26,327 bases of DNA from Bacteroides sp. UBA7333. Lineage in GTDB: Bacteria; Bacteroidota; Bacteroidia; Bacteroidales; Bacteroidaceae. Shown one piece after another: positions 9,545 to 17,693 of this stretch (position 1 is the first letter of the stretch; each line of letters opens with the position of its first letter). The notes under the pieces were generated by a model. It was not told the origin of the DNA. It was given only the letters and a program-made list of their open reading frames with translations, and searched no databases. Where the stretch lies: contig DKPN01000009.1 of NCBI GenBank assembly GCA_002471195.1, positions 130,341 through 156,667 of the forward strand. The letters are read 5' to 3'. A program made the translations under genes and the position numbers.

Positions 9545-11491
9545 ATGATATCAGTTGAAAATCTGAAAGTAGAGTTTAATGCTACCCCCTTGTTCGAAGA
9601 TGTTTCTTATGTAATAAATCGTAAAGATAGAATTGCATTGGTAGGTAAAAATGGTGCAGGAAAATCGACCATGCTAAAAATATTGGCAGGAATGCAAAAT
9701 CCTACTGTAGGTAATGTTTCTATTCCTCGCGAAACAACAATAGGTTATCTTCCTCAAGTAATGAAGTTATCCGATAATCGTACCGTAATGGAAGAAGCCG
9801 AAATGGCTTTTGAACATATATTCGAAATACAAGCCAATGTGGAGCGTATGAATAACGAATTGGCACAGCGTACTGATTATGAATCGGACGATTATCATAA
9901 ATTAATCGATCGTTTTACTCAAGAAAATGATCGATTTTTGATGATGGGTGGAACTAATTTTCAATCTGAAATAGAGCGTACACTAATGGGGTTGGGATTT
10001 AGTCGTACTGATTTTACTCGTTCTACATCGGAATTTTCGGGTGGATGGCGTATGCGAATTGAGTTGGCAAAACTATTGTTGCGCCGTCCTGATGTCTTAT
10101 TACTAGATGAGCCCACCAATCATTTGGATATAGAAAGTATACAATGGCTTGAGAATTTCCTTTCAACACGTGCCAACGCGGTTGTGTTAGTAAGTCATGA
10201 CCGTGCTTTTCTTAATAATGTCACCACTCGCACTATCGAAATTAGTTGTGGACAAATATACGATTATCGTGTTAAATATGATGATTTTATAGAATTAAGA
10301 AAAGAACGCCGCGAGCAGCAATTAAGGGCATACGAAAATCAAAAAAAACAAATCGAGGAAACGGAAGCATTTATTGAACGTTTTAGATATCAAGCCACAA
10401 AAGCCATACAAGTACAAAGTCGTATTAAGCAACTAGAAAAAATTGATCGAATTGAAGTCGATGAAGAAGATAATTCGGCACTTCGTTTGAAGTTTGTTTG
10501 CTCTAGTCGTAGTGGTAACTATCCCGTAATTTGTGAAGATGTCGCAAAGTCGTACGGCGATCATACGGTTTATAAAAATGTTAATTTAACGATTAATCGT
10601 GGTGAAAAAGTAGCTTTTGTCGGTAAAAATGGTGAAGGTAAATCTACTTTGGTAAAATGTATCATGGATGAGATTACAGATTTCACTGGAAAACTAACGT
10701 TGGGTCACAATGTACAAATAGGTTATTTTGCACAAAATCAGGCACAAATGTTGGATGGTGAGTTAACGGTATTCGATACGATAGATAGAGTTGCTGTAGG
10801 AGATATTCGCCTTAAAATTCGTGATATTTTAGGTGCATTTATGTTTGGTGGTGAAGCTTCCGACAAAAAAGTTAAAGTCTTATCAGGGGGCGAGCGCACT
10901 CGTTTAGCAATGATAAAACTCTTGTTGGAACCTGTTAATCTATTGATTCTCGATGAGCCAACCAACCATTTAGATATGCGTTCGAAAGATGTTTTAAAGG
11001 AGGCGATTCGAGAGTTTGATGGAACGGTAATTATTGTAAGTCACGATCGTGATTTTTTAGATGGTTTAGCGACTAAAGTATATGAGTTTGGCGGTGGTAT
11101 TGTGAAAGAGCATCTCGCTGGTATATATGAGTTTTTGCAGAAAAAACAAATCGAACATCTTGGAGAGCTTTCTATGTCGCCTACTGTAGCCTTATCAAAA
11201 AATAGAGAGGCGCAGAATGTAGATATTCCATCCGATAATAAATTGTCTTATGAAGCTCAGAAAGAGATAAATAAAAAGGTGAAAAAACTTGAGAAGCAAA
11301 TAATGGATGCAGAAACTTCTATTGAAAAAGTCGAAACAGAAATCGCTTCATTGGAAGATAAAATGACTACTCCTGAAGGTGCTGCTGATATGACGCTATA
11401 TGAACAACATCAAAAAATGAAAAAACAGCTGGATGATATTGTTGAACAATGGGAAACTCTATCAATCGAATTAGAAGAGTTTAAATCTTGA
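9545..11491 (+). CDS. ABC-F family ATPase (ribosome-associated type)
   Basis: A soluble 648-residue protein with two ABC ATPase domains and no membrane segments, the ABC-F architecture. Domain 1 has Walker A GKNGAGKS (34-41), signature FSGGW and Walker B LLLDEPTNHLD with D188/E189. Domain 2 has GKNGEGKS (360-367), signature LSGGER and LILDEPTNHLD with D470/E471. Between them is the long helical linker (about 240-300, ERREQQLRAYENQKKQ...) that reaches toward the ribosomal P site in this family. The C-terminus (about 575-648) is a charged coiled coil like those of Uup and YdiF. ABC-F proteins act on stalled or initiating ribosomes, and some give antibiotic resistance; nothing here points specifically to resistance. 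It is 24 bp upstream of, and probably cotranscribed with, the M13 peptidase gene. Confidence 0.92.
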   Translation: MISVENLKVEFNATPLFEDVSYVINRKDRIALVGKNGAGKSTMLKILAGMQNPTVGNVSIPRETTIGYLPQVMKLSDNRTVMEEAEMAFEHIFEIQANVERMNNELAQRTDYESDDYHKLIDRFTQENDRFLMMGGTNFQSEIERTLMGLGFSRTDFTRSTSEFSGGWRMRIELAKLLLRRPDVLLLDEPTNHLDIESIQWLENFLSTRANAVVLVSHDRAFLNNVTTRTIEISCGQIYDYRVKYDDFIELRKERREQQLRAYENQKKQIEETEAFIERFRYQATKAIQVQSRIKQLEKIDRIEVDEEDNSALRLKFVCSSRSGNYPVICEDVAKSYGDHTVYKNVNLTINRGEKVAFVGKNGEGKSTLVKCIMDEITDFTGKLTLGHNVQIGYFAQNQAQMLDGELTVFDTIDRVAVGDIRLKIRDILGAFMFGGEASDKKVKVLSGGERTRLAMIKLLLEPVNLLILDEPTNHLDMRSKDVLKEAIREFDGTVIIVSHDRDFLDGLATKVYEFGGGIVKEHLAGIYEFLQKKQIEHLGELSMSPTVALSKNREAQNVDIPSDNKLSYEAQKEINKKVKKLEKQIMDAETSIEKVETEIASLEDKMTTPEGAADMTLYEQHQKMKKQLDDIVEQWETLSIELEEFKS

Positions 11492-11515
11492 AAAAGTAAT
11501 GATAACTAATTATAT

Positions 11516-13543
11516 ATGAAAGTTTTAAAGTATTTACCAATAATTGCAATTTGCATGATGACAACAGGATGCAATAGTGGCAAGCAAACGACTATAGGTA
11601 TTGATCTTGCCAATCTTGACACTACTGCAGTAGCAGGTGCCGATTTTTATCAATATGCGTGTGGCGGATGGATGAAAAATAATCCGATTAGTGATGAGTA
11701 TTCACGTTTTGGGTCATTCGATCAATTACGAGAAAATAACCGTTTACAACTTCAAAATTTGATTGAAGGATTGGCAGAGACTCAACATCCTAATGGAAGC
11801 GTAGCTCAAAAGATTGGTGATTTTTATAATATGGCCATGGATAGTGTAAAGTTAAATGCCGATGGAGCAATGCCTATTTTGAATGAGTTGCAACAGTTGC
11901 AAAATATTCAGAATAAAGATCAGATATATACTGTAATCGCTGAAATGCAAAAACAGGGAATATCTCCATATTTTTATTTGTATATCGGTGCAGATGACAT
12001 GAATAGTGATATGAATATAGCACATACCTATCAAGGTGGTTTAGCCATGGACGAAAGAGACTACTATCTTGAGGATAGTGAGCAAATGAAAGTGATCCGA
12101 GATGCATATAAAAAGCATTTGATAAAAATGTTTGAACTGTCTGGTTTAGACAAAACTCAAGCAGAAAAATCGATGAATGCTGTTATTGATATTGAAACTC
12201 GATTGGCCAAAGCCTCTCGCTCTAATGTAGAATTACGTGATCCTAATGCCAATTATAACAAACGTACACGTGAAGAGCTTATAGCTGAATATCCAAACTT
12301 TCAATGGAATTCTTATCTTGAAACAGCTGGTATGGGAAACTTGGATAATATAGATATCAGTCAACCTGGATTTATAAAAGAAGTAGAGACCATTATTAAT
12401 GAAGTGCCTCTCGAAAATCAAATAGCTTATCTTCAATGGAATTTGATTAATCAAGCAGCAAACTATTTGAGTGATGACTTTGTAAATCAGAACTTTGATT
12501 TTTATGATAAAACAATGTCAGGTAAAAAAGAACTTCAACCACGATGGAAGCGTTCGGTAAGTACAGTTGACGATGCTTTAGGAGAAGCAGTTGGGCAAAT
12601 GTATGTTGAACAATATTTTCCAGCTCAGGCCAAACAGCAAATGGTCGATTTAGTTGGTAATTTGCAAACCTCATTAGGACAGCGTATTCAAGGTTTAACT
12701 TGGATGAGTGATGAAACAAAGAAAAAAGCACAAGAAAAATTAGCAACCTTCCATGTAAAAGTAGGTTATCCTGATAAATGGAAGGATTATTCTAATCTAA
12801 TGATAACTAACGATTCATATTGGGATAATATTAAACGTGCTAATCAATGGGCTTACAACGAAATGATTCAAAAAGCAGGTCAACCGGTCGATAAAGATGA
12901 ATGGTTTATGACACCTCAAACAGTTAATGCATATTACAATCCTACCACCAATGAAATATGTTTCCCTGCCGGTATTTTACAATATCCTTTTTTTGATATG
13001 AATGCTGACGATGCCTTTAATTATGGTGCTATTGGTGTTGTAATAGGTCATGAAATGACTCACGGATTTGATGATATGGGACGTCAATACGATAAAGATG
13101 GTAATTTGAAAGATTGGTGGACAGAGCAAGATGCAAAAAACTTTAAAGAAAGATCACAAGTATTGGTTGACTATTTTGATAATATAGAAGTTGCGCCAGG
13201 TTTAAATGCCAACGGACAATTTACTTTAGGTGAAAATATTGCTGATCATGGAGGTTTACAGGTTTCTTATAATGCATTTAAAAATGCAACTGCAAATAAT
13301 GCATTGACAAATGTTGATGGATTAACCCCCGATCAACGCTTTTTCTTGGCATACTCTAATGTTTGGGCAGGCAATATACGTCCTGAAGAAATATTGCGTA
13401 GAACGAAAACTGATGAACATTCTTTAGGGCGTTGGAGAGTAAATGGAGCACTACCTCATATCAATGCATGGTATGAAGCTTTCGATATTACTCCAAATGA
13501 TCCAATGTACATCCCTTTAGAACAAAGAGCATCAATTTGGTAA
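11516..13543 (+). CDS. M13 family zinc endopeptidase (neprilysin/PepO-like), lipoprotein
   Basis: A 675-residue zinc metalloendopeptidase of the neprilysin family, which cleaves oligopeptides outside the cytoplasm. The N-terminus is a short signal peptide with TTGC and likely lipidation at Cys19. The peptidase M13 N-terminal domain spans about 40-420 (DFYQYACGGWMKNNPI near the start). The catalytic domain contains NAYYNPTTNEICFPAGIL, the zinc motif HEMTH (512-516) and the third ligand Glu573 in ENIADHGG with Asp577. The C-terminus ends in SIW; the C-terminal Trp is characteristic of M13, although the usual Cys (CxxW) is absent, as in other bacterial lipoprotein members. All catalytic residues are present. 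The 24 bp gap behind the ABC-F gene contains no promoter box, so cotranscription is likely; a terminator follows. Confidence 0.93.
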   Translation: MKVLKYLPIIAICMMTTGCNSGKQTTIGIDLANLDTTAVAGADFYQYACGGWMKNNPISDEYSRFGSFDQLRENNRLQLQNLIEGLAETQHPNGSVAQKIGDFYNMAMDSVKLNADGAMPILNELQQLQNIQNKDQIYTVIAEMQKQGISPYFYLYIGADDMNSDMNIAHTYQGGLAMDERDYYLEDSEQMKVIRDAYKKHLIKMFELSGLDKTQAEKSMNAVIDIETRLAKASRSNVELRDPNANYNKRTREELIAEYPNFQWNSYLETAGMGNLDNIDISQPGFIKEVETIINEVPLENQIAYLQWNLINQAANYLSDDFVNQNFDFYDKTMSGKKELQPRWKRSVSTVDDALGEAVGQMYVEQYFPAQAKQQMVDLVGNLQTSLGQRIQGLTWMSDETKKKAQEKLATFHVKVGYPDKWKDYSNLMITNDSYWDNIKRANQWAYNEMIQKAGQPVDKDEWFMTPQTVNAYYNPTTNEICFPAGILQYPFFDMNADDAFNYGAIGVVIGHEMTHGFDDMGRQYDKDGNLKDWWTEQDAKNFKERSQVLVDYFDNIEVAPGLNANGQFTLGENIADHGGLQVSYNAFKNATANNALTNVDGLTPDQRFFLAYSNVWAGNIRPEEILRRTKTDEHSLGRWRVNGALPHINAWYEAFDITPNDPMYIPLEQRASIW

Positions 13544-13570
13544 AACAAAGTAAACGTTTCGAATAAAAAT

Positions 13571-13609
13571 AAAAACGCTGATTCATAAACTTTTGAATCG
13601 GCGTTTTTT
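13571..13609 (+). terminator. Rho-independent terminator after the M13 peptidase gene
   Basis: AAAAACGCTGATTCA (13571-13585) pairs along its full 15 bp with TGAATCGGCGTTTTT (13594-13608), with one G-U pair. The loop is 8 nt and the 3' end is a T run. It is 27 bp after the stop. The A-run 5' arm means it could also act on the opposite strand. Confidence 0.9.
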
Positions 13610-13632
13610 ATTAATAATTCACCATGTATTTA

Positions 13633-13664
13633 TTGTGTATAAATATAAGAATTTAGTAACTTTG
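13633..13664 (+). promoter_or_regulatory. Promoter of purH (and probably the mre cluster)
   Basis: TAACTTTG (13657-13664) is an exact TAnnTTTG -7 box, preceded by TTG (13633-13635) at a 21 bp gap. The leader to the purH ATG is about 35 nt. I see no purine-riboswitch-like fold in it. No other consensus promoter lies between here and mreB. Confidence 0.6.
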
Positions 13665-13706
13665 CGATTCAAATACTAAATAAAGTCAATCCAATAAAAT
13701 CAATTC

Positions 13707-15230
13707 ATGTCTGAATTAAAAAAAATCAAAACCGCATTAGTATCGGTTTATCATAAAGAAGGTTTAGATGAAATTATAACTAAACTACATGAAGAAGGTG
13801 TAGAGTTTTTATCTACAGGTGGTACCCGTCAGTTCATCGAATCCTTAGGATATCCTTGTAAGGCTGTTGAAGATTTAACTTCATACCCTTCAATATTGGG
13901 TGGTAGAGTGAAAACTTTGCATCCGAAAGTGTTTGGTGGAATATTGTGTCGTAGAGATTTAGAGCAAGATAAGCAACAAATCGAAAAATACGAAATTCCT
14001 GAAATTGATTTGGTGATTGTTGACTTATATCCTTTTGAAGCTACCGTTGCATCAGGAGCTGATGAATCGTCAATTATTGAGAAAATCGATATTGGTGGTA
14101 TCTCATTAATTCGTGCTGCGGCTAAAAATTTTAAAGATGTCATTATCGTTGCATCACAAGCTCAATATAAGCCTTTGTATGATATGTTGATGGAACATGG
14201 TGCTTCTTCTTCTATTGAAGAACGTAAATGGATGGCTAAAGAAGCTTTTGCTGTATCCTCTCATTATGATTCGTCAATATTCAATTATTTCGATGCTGAA
14301 GAAGGATCGGCTTTCCGTTGTACTTCAAATGATCAGAAAGCACTTCGTTATGGAGAAAATCCACATCAAAAAGGTTATTTCTATGGAAATCTTGATGGTA
14401 TGTTCGATCAAATTCACGGCAAAGAAATTTCATATAACAATTTATTAGATATTAATGCTGCTGTAGAATTAATCGATGAATTTGAAGATATCACATTTGC
14501 AATTTTGAAACATAATAATGCATGTGGTTTGGCTTCACGTCCTACTGTTTTGGAAGCTTGGAAAGATGCTTTAGCGGGTGATCCTGTATCGGCATTTGGT
14601 GGCGTATTAGTGACAAATGCTATTATTGATAAGGCTACAGCTGAAGAGATTAATAAATTATTTTTTGAGGTAATTATTGCTCCCGACTATGATGTAGATG
14701 CATTGGAAATTTTAGGACAAAAGAAAAATCGTATCATTCTTGTTCGTAAAGAGGCTAAAATGCCTAAAAAGCAATTCCGCTCTTTATTGAATGGAGTTTT
14801 AGTTCAAGATAGAGATTTAAATATTGAAACCATTGCCGATTTAAGTATTGTTACTGACAAAGAACCAACTCCAGATCAAGCAGAAGATTTATTATTCGCT
14901 AATAAAATTGTAAAAAATAGTAAATCGAATGCAATCGTATTGGCTCGAAATAAACAATTATTGGCTAGTGGTGTTGGACAAACCTCACGCGTTGATGCGC
15001 TTAAACAAGCAATCGAAAAAGCAAAATCATTCGATTTTGATCTTCAAGATGCGGTGATGGCATCTGATGCATTTTTTCCTTTCCCCGACTGTGTGGAAAT
15101 TGCAGGCAATGAAGGTGTGACTGCTGTTATTCAACCCGGAGGTTCTGTGAAAGACCAACTAACCTTCGATTATTGCAACGAGCATGGTATTGCTATGGTA
15201 ACTACCGGTGTTCGTCACTTTAAACATTAA
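13707..15230 (+). CDS. purH: Bifunctional AICAR formyltransferase / IMP cyclohydrolase
   Basis: Catalyses the last two steps of de novo purine synthesis: formylation of AICAR with 10-formyl-THF, then ring closure to IMP. The 507 residues match the family length. The N-terminal MGS-like IMP cyclohydrolase domain (about 1-195) shows ALVSVYHKEGL, STGGT and GGRVKTLHPKVFGGIL. The formyltransferase domain (about 200-507) shows LRYGENPHQ (213-221) and the catalytic Lys268-His269 pair in LKHNNACGLA, where many other bacteria have KHxNPCG. It ends in the conserved DQLTFDYCNEHGIAMVTTGVRHFKH-type tail. It lies 12 bp upstream of mreB with no promoter or terminator between, so mreB is probably read from the purH promoter. 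The purH-mreB linkage is common in Bacteroidales. Confidence 0.97.
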   Translation: MSELKKIKTALVSVYHKEGLDEIITKLHEEGVEFLSTGGTRQFIESLGYPCKAVEDLTSYPSILGGRVKTLHPKVFGGILCRRDLEQDKQQIEKYEIPEIDLVIVDLYPFEATVASGADESSIIEKIDIGGISLIRAAAKNFKDVIIVASQAQYKPLYDMLMEHGASSSIEERKWMAKEAFAVSSHYDSSIFNYFDAEEGSAFRCTSNDQKALRYGENPHQKGYFYGNLDGMFDQIHGKEISYNNLLDINAAVELIDEFEDITFAILKHNNACGLASRPTVLEAWKDALAGDPVSAFGGVLVTNAIIDKATAEEINKLFFEVIIAPDYDVDALEILGQKKNRIILVRKEAKMPKKQFRSLLNGVLVQDRDLNIETIADLSIVTDKEPTPDQAEDLLFANKIVKNSKSNAIVLARNKQLLASGVGQTSRVDALKQAIEKAKSFDFDLQDAVMASDAFFPFPDCVEIAGNEGVTAVIQPGGSVKDQLTFDYCNEHGIAMVTTGVRHFKH

Positions 15231-15242
15231 TAAAATATTAAT

Positions 15243-16265
15243 ATGGGATTATTTTCATTTACTCAAGAAATAGCAATGGACTTAGGTACAGCCAACACTA
15301 TTATCATTACCAATGGTAAAATAGTGGTTGACGAACCTTCTGTAGTTGCCCTTGATCGCCGCACAGACAAAATGATTGCTGTAGGTGAGAAAGCTAAATT
15401 AATGCACGAGAAAACTCACGAAAATATTCGTACTATTCGTCCACTTCGTGATGGTGTAATTGCCGACTTCTACGCTTGTGAGCAAATGATGCGTGGTTTA
15501 ATTAAACGTGTAAACACTCGCAACCACCTATTCTCCCCATCGCTTCGGATGGTAATTGGTGTACCTTCAGGAAGTACCGAGGTTGAGTTGAGAGCCGTAC
15601 GCGATTCTGCTGAACATGCTGGTGGACGTGATGTTTATTTGATTTTCGAACCTATGGCTGCTGCAATCGGTATTGGTATCGATGTTGAGGCTCCCGAAGG
15701 TAATATGATTGTAGATATAGGTGGTGGTTCTACCGAAATTGCCGTTATCTCTTTAGGTGGGATTGTTTCAAACAATTCTATTCGTATTGCTGGAGATGAC
15801 TTAACTGCTGATATTCAGGAATACATGAGCCGCCAGCACAATGTTAAGGTCAGCGAACGTATGGCAGAACGTATTAAAATTCATGTAGGTGCTGCTTTAA
15901 CAGAATTAACGGATGATGCGCCTGAAGATTATATTGTTCATGGTCCTAATCGTATCACTGCATTGCCAATGGAGGTTCCCGTATGTTATCAAGAGGTAGC
16001 ACACTGTATCGAAAAATCAATTTCAAAAATTGAGACAGCTATTTTAAGTGCACTCGAAAACACTCCTCCAGAATTATATGCAGATATCGTTAAAAACGGA
16101 ATTTATCTTGCCGGCGGTGGTGCTTTATTACGTGGTTTGGACAAGCGTTTGACAGATAAAATAAACATTCCTTTTCATATTGCTGATGATCCACTTCATG
16201 CAGTTGCTAAAGGAACGGGCATCGCCTTGAAGAATGTAGATCGTTTCTCATTCTTGATGAGATAA
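15243..16265 (+). CDS. mreB: Rod-shape determining protein MreB (bacterial actin)
   Basis: Actin-fold ATPase that forms membrane-associated filaments and orients the elongation machinery of the lateral wall. The 340 residues match the family. Phosphate-1 motif MDLGTANT (12-19), phosphate-2 DIGGGST (158-164) and the adenosine motif AGGGALL (290-296) are all intact. The N-terminal GLFSF is a short amphipathic/hydrophobic membrane-binding start. There is no Shine-Dalgarno; the ATG follows TAAAATATTAAT, typical for this phylum. Downstream, an 87 bp gap with a stem-loop separates it from mreC, unlike the tight packing of the rest of the cluster. Confidence 0.97.
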   Translation: MGLFSFTQEIAMDLGTANTIIITNGKIVVDEPSVVALDRRTDKMIAVGEKAKLMHEKTHENIRTIRPLRDGVIADFYACEQMMRGLIKRVNTRNHLFSPSLRMVIGVPSGSTEVELRAVRDSAEHAGGRDVYLIFEPMAAAIGIGIDVEAPEGNMIVDIGGGSTEIAVISLGGIVSNNSIRIAGDDLTADIQEYMSRQHNVKVSERMAERIKIHVGAALTELTDDAPEDYIVHGPNRITALPMEVPVCYQEVAHCIEKSISKIETAILSALENTPPELYADIVKNGIYLAGGGALLRGLDKRLTDKINIPFHIADDPLHAVAKGTGIALKNVDRFSFLMR

Positions 16266-16283
16266 TACAAAAGATAATTTAAT

Positions 16284-16315
16284 GTACCAATACTGTGTTT
16301 CAACGGTATTGGTAC
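16284..16315 (+). terminator. Intercistronic stem-loop between mreB and mreC
   Basis: GTACCAATAC (16284-16293) and GTATTGGTAC (16306-16315) form a perfect 10 bp inverted repeat, extended inward by a T-G and a G-C pair, with an 8 nt loop. It begins 18 nt after the mreB stop. The sequence after it (GTTTATATTT) is a poor U-tract, so it may be a partial terminator or an mRNA 3' stabiliser rather than a full terminator. Confidence 0.6.
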
Positions 16316-16352
16316 GTTTATATTTAACACAACAAAGCATCAATAGGGCTTT

Positions 16353-17195
16353 ATGCGTAATCTATTAAACTTCCTTATAAAATATAATTATTGGTTTCTA
16401 TTTATATTTCTGGAGCTTATCAGTTTTGGATTGCTTTTTCGATTCAATAATTATCAGCAAAGTGCCTATTTTACTTCAGCCAATGTTATTGCAGGAAATT
16501 TATACGAGATATCGGGAGGAATCAGTTCATATTTTCATTTGAAATCGGTTAATGATGATCTACTTGATCGCAATATGCTTTTAGAAAAACAGATTGCAAA
16601 CCTCGAAAACACTTTGTATCAATTAAAATATGATACAACCCAAATTGCAAGCTTAAAAAGTTTATCGAGCAATCAATATTCGCTACATAAAGCAAACGTC
16701 ATTAATAACTCTCTTAATCATGTTGATAATTATATCACCCTAGATCAAGGATCTACTGCCGGCATAAAACCAGATATGGGTGTAGTCGATCAAAATGGTG
16801 TGGTTGGTATTGTTTATAAAACATCACCTTCATACTCTCTCGTTATTTCGATTCTGAACAGTAAATCAAGTTTGAGTTGTAAAATTTTAGGGAGCGATTA
16901 TTTTGGTTCCTTGAAATGGGAAGATGGTGACTCACGTTATGCTTATCTTCGTGATTTGCCTCGACACGCCGAATTTAAACTAGGCGATACCGTAGTAACA
17001 AGTGGATATTCATCTGTTTTTCCAGAAGGTATTGTAGTCGGAAGTGTGGATGATATTTACGATTCAAACGATGGTCTTTCCTATACATTGAAGGTTTTAT
17101 TGGCTGCTGATTTTGGCAAACTAAACAATGTTCGTATTATTGATCGTATCAATCAACAAGAAAAAATAGAACTCGAAAGAAATAAAATCAGGTAA
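16353..17195 (+). CDS. mreC: Rod-shape determining protein MreC
   Basis: Periplasmic scaffold of the elongasome that binds and activates PBP2. The 280 residues show a short basic cytoplasmic N-terminus and one transmembrane helix (about 11-31, YNYWFLFIFLELISFGLLF). A coiled-coil region follows (about 63-95, NDDLLDRNMLLEKQIANLENTL) that mediates dimerisation, and then the double beta-barrel domain with VDQNGVVGIV and LGDTVVTSGYSSVFPEGI-type segments. The stop TAA shares its last A with the mreD ATG (TAATG). It could be transcribed by readthrough of the preceding stem-loop. TACGTTTA at 16313-16320 is one mismatch from a -7 box, too weak to call a promoter. Confidence 0.95.
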   Translation: MRNLLNFLIKYNYWFLFIFLELISFGLLFRFNNYQQSAYFTSANVIAGNLYEISGGISSYFHLKSVNDDLLDRNMLLEKQIANLENTLYQLKYDTTQIASLKSLSSNQYSLHKANVINNSLNHVDNYITLDQGSTAGIKPDMGVVDQNGVVGIVYKTSPSYSLVISILNSKSSLSCKILGSDYFGSLKWEDGDSRYAYLRDLPRHAEFKLGDTVVTSGYSSVFPEGIVVGSVDDIYDSNDGLSYTLKVLLAADFGKLNNVRIIDRINQQEKIELERNKIR

Positions 17196-17692
17196 TGATA
17201 ACAAATACTTTATATAAAATACTCTGGTTTATTGGCTTGATTCTACTTCAAGTTCTCATTTTAAACCATATTCATATATTAGGCATTGCTACACCTTTTC
17301 TATATATTTACTTTATATTGAAGTTGTCGACCGGAACTTCACGTAATATATTAATGTTGTGGGCTTTTTCGATAGGACTTATTATTGATATATTTTCAAA
17401 TACATTAGGAATGAATACTGCCGCTTGTGTGGCATTAGCATTTGCTCGTCCTACTTATTTACGTCTTTTTACTCCTCGAGATTTATTGGATAGCATAACT
17501 CCCTCATTTAAATCAATGGGAATCTTTTCATTTTTTAAATACATCGTAGCATGTGTTTTTACCCATCAAATGATTTTATTGACTATTGAATTCTTTTCAT
17601 TCACAACAATATTAATGTTATTGGTGCGGATTATAGCATGTTCTATATTGACAATTGCATGTATTATGGCTGTCGAAGGTATAAGAAAATAA
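17195..17692 (+). CDS. mreD: Rod-shape determining protein MreD
   Basis: A small integral membrane protein of 165 residues, almost entirely hydrophobic, with about five predicted transmembrane helices. It is part of the MreBCD-PBP2-RodA elongation complex. Sequence conservation in MreD is low, so the call rests on size, hydrophobicity and position: its ATG overlaps the mreC stop by 1 bp, and mrdA begins 1 bp after its own stop. The segment GLIIDIFSNTLGMNTAACVALAF resembles the conserved GL..D......G......L motif of the family. Confidence 0.92.
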   Translation: MITNTLYKILWFIGLILLQVLILNHIHILGIATPFLYIYFILKLSTGTSRNILMLWAFSIGLIIDIFSNTLGMNTAACVALAFARPTYLRLFTPRDLLDSITPSFKSMGIFSFFKYIVACVFTHQMILLTIEFFSFTTILMLLVRIIACSILTIACIMAVEGIRK

Positions 17693-17693
17693 T

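Noticed and set aside
9545..11491. Antibiotic-resistance ABC-F
   Set aside because: The long coiled-coil C-terminus and core-genome setting fit housekeeping Uup/YdiF-like proteins; nothing in the sequence indicates a resistance subfamily.
12233..12746. Minus-strand frames inside the M13 peptidase gene
   Set aside because: Antisense shadows of a well-conserved gene with intact catalytic motifs; no start signals.
13610..13706. Possible purine riboswitch upstream of purH
   Set aside because: The leader after the -7 box is about 35 nt, too short for the known aptamer, and no fold is evident.
16313..16320. TACGTTTA as a promoter for mreC
   Set aside because: One mismatch to the -7 box and no TTG at the right distance; it overlaps the stem-loop arm.
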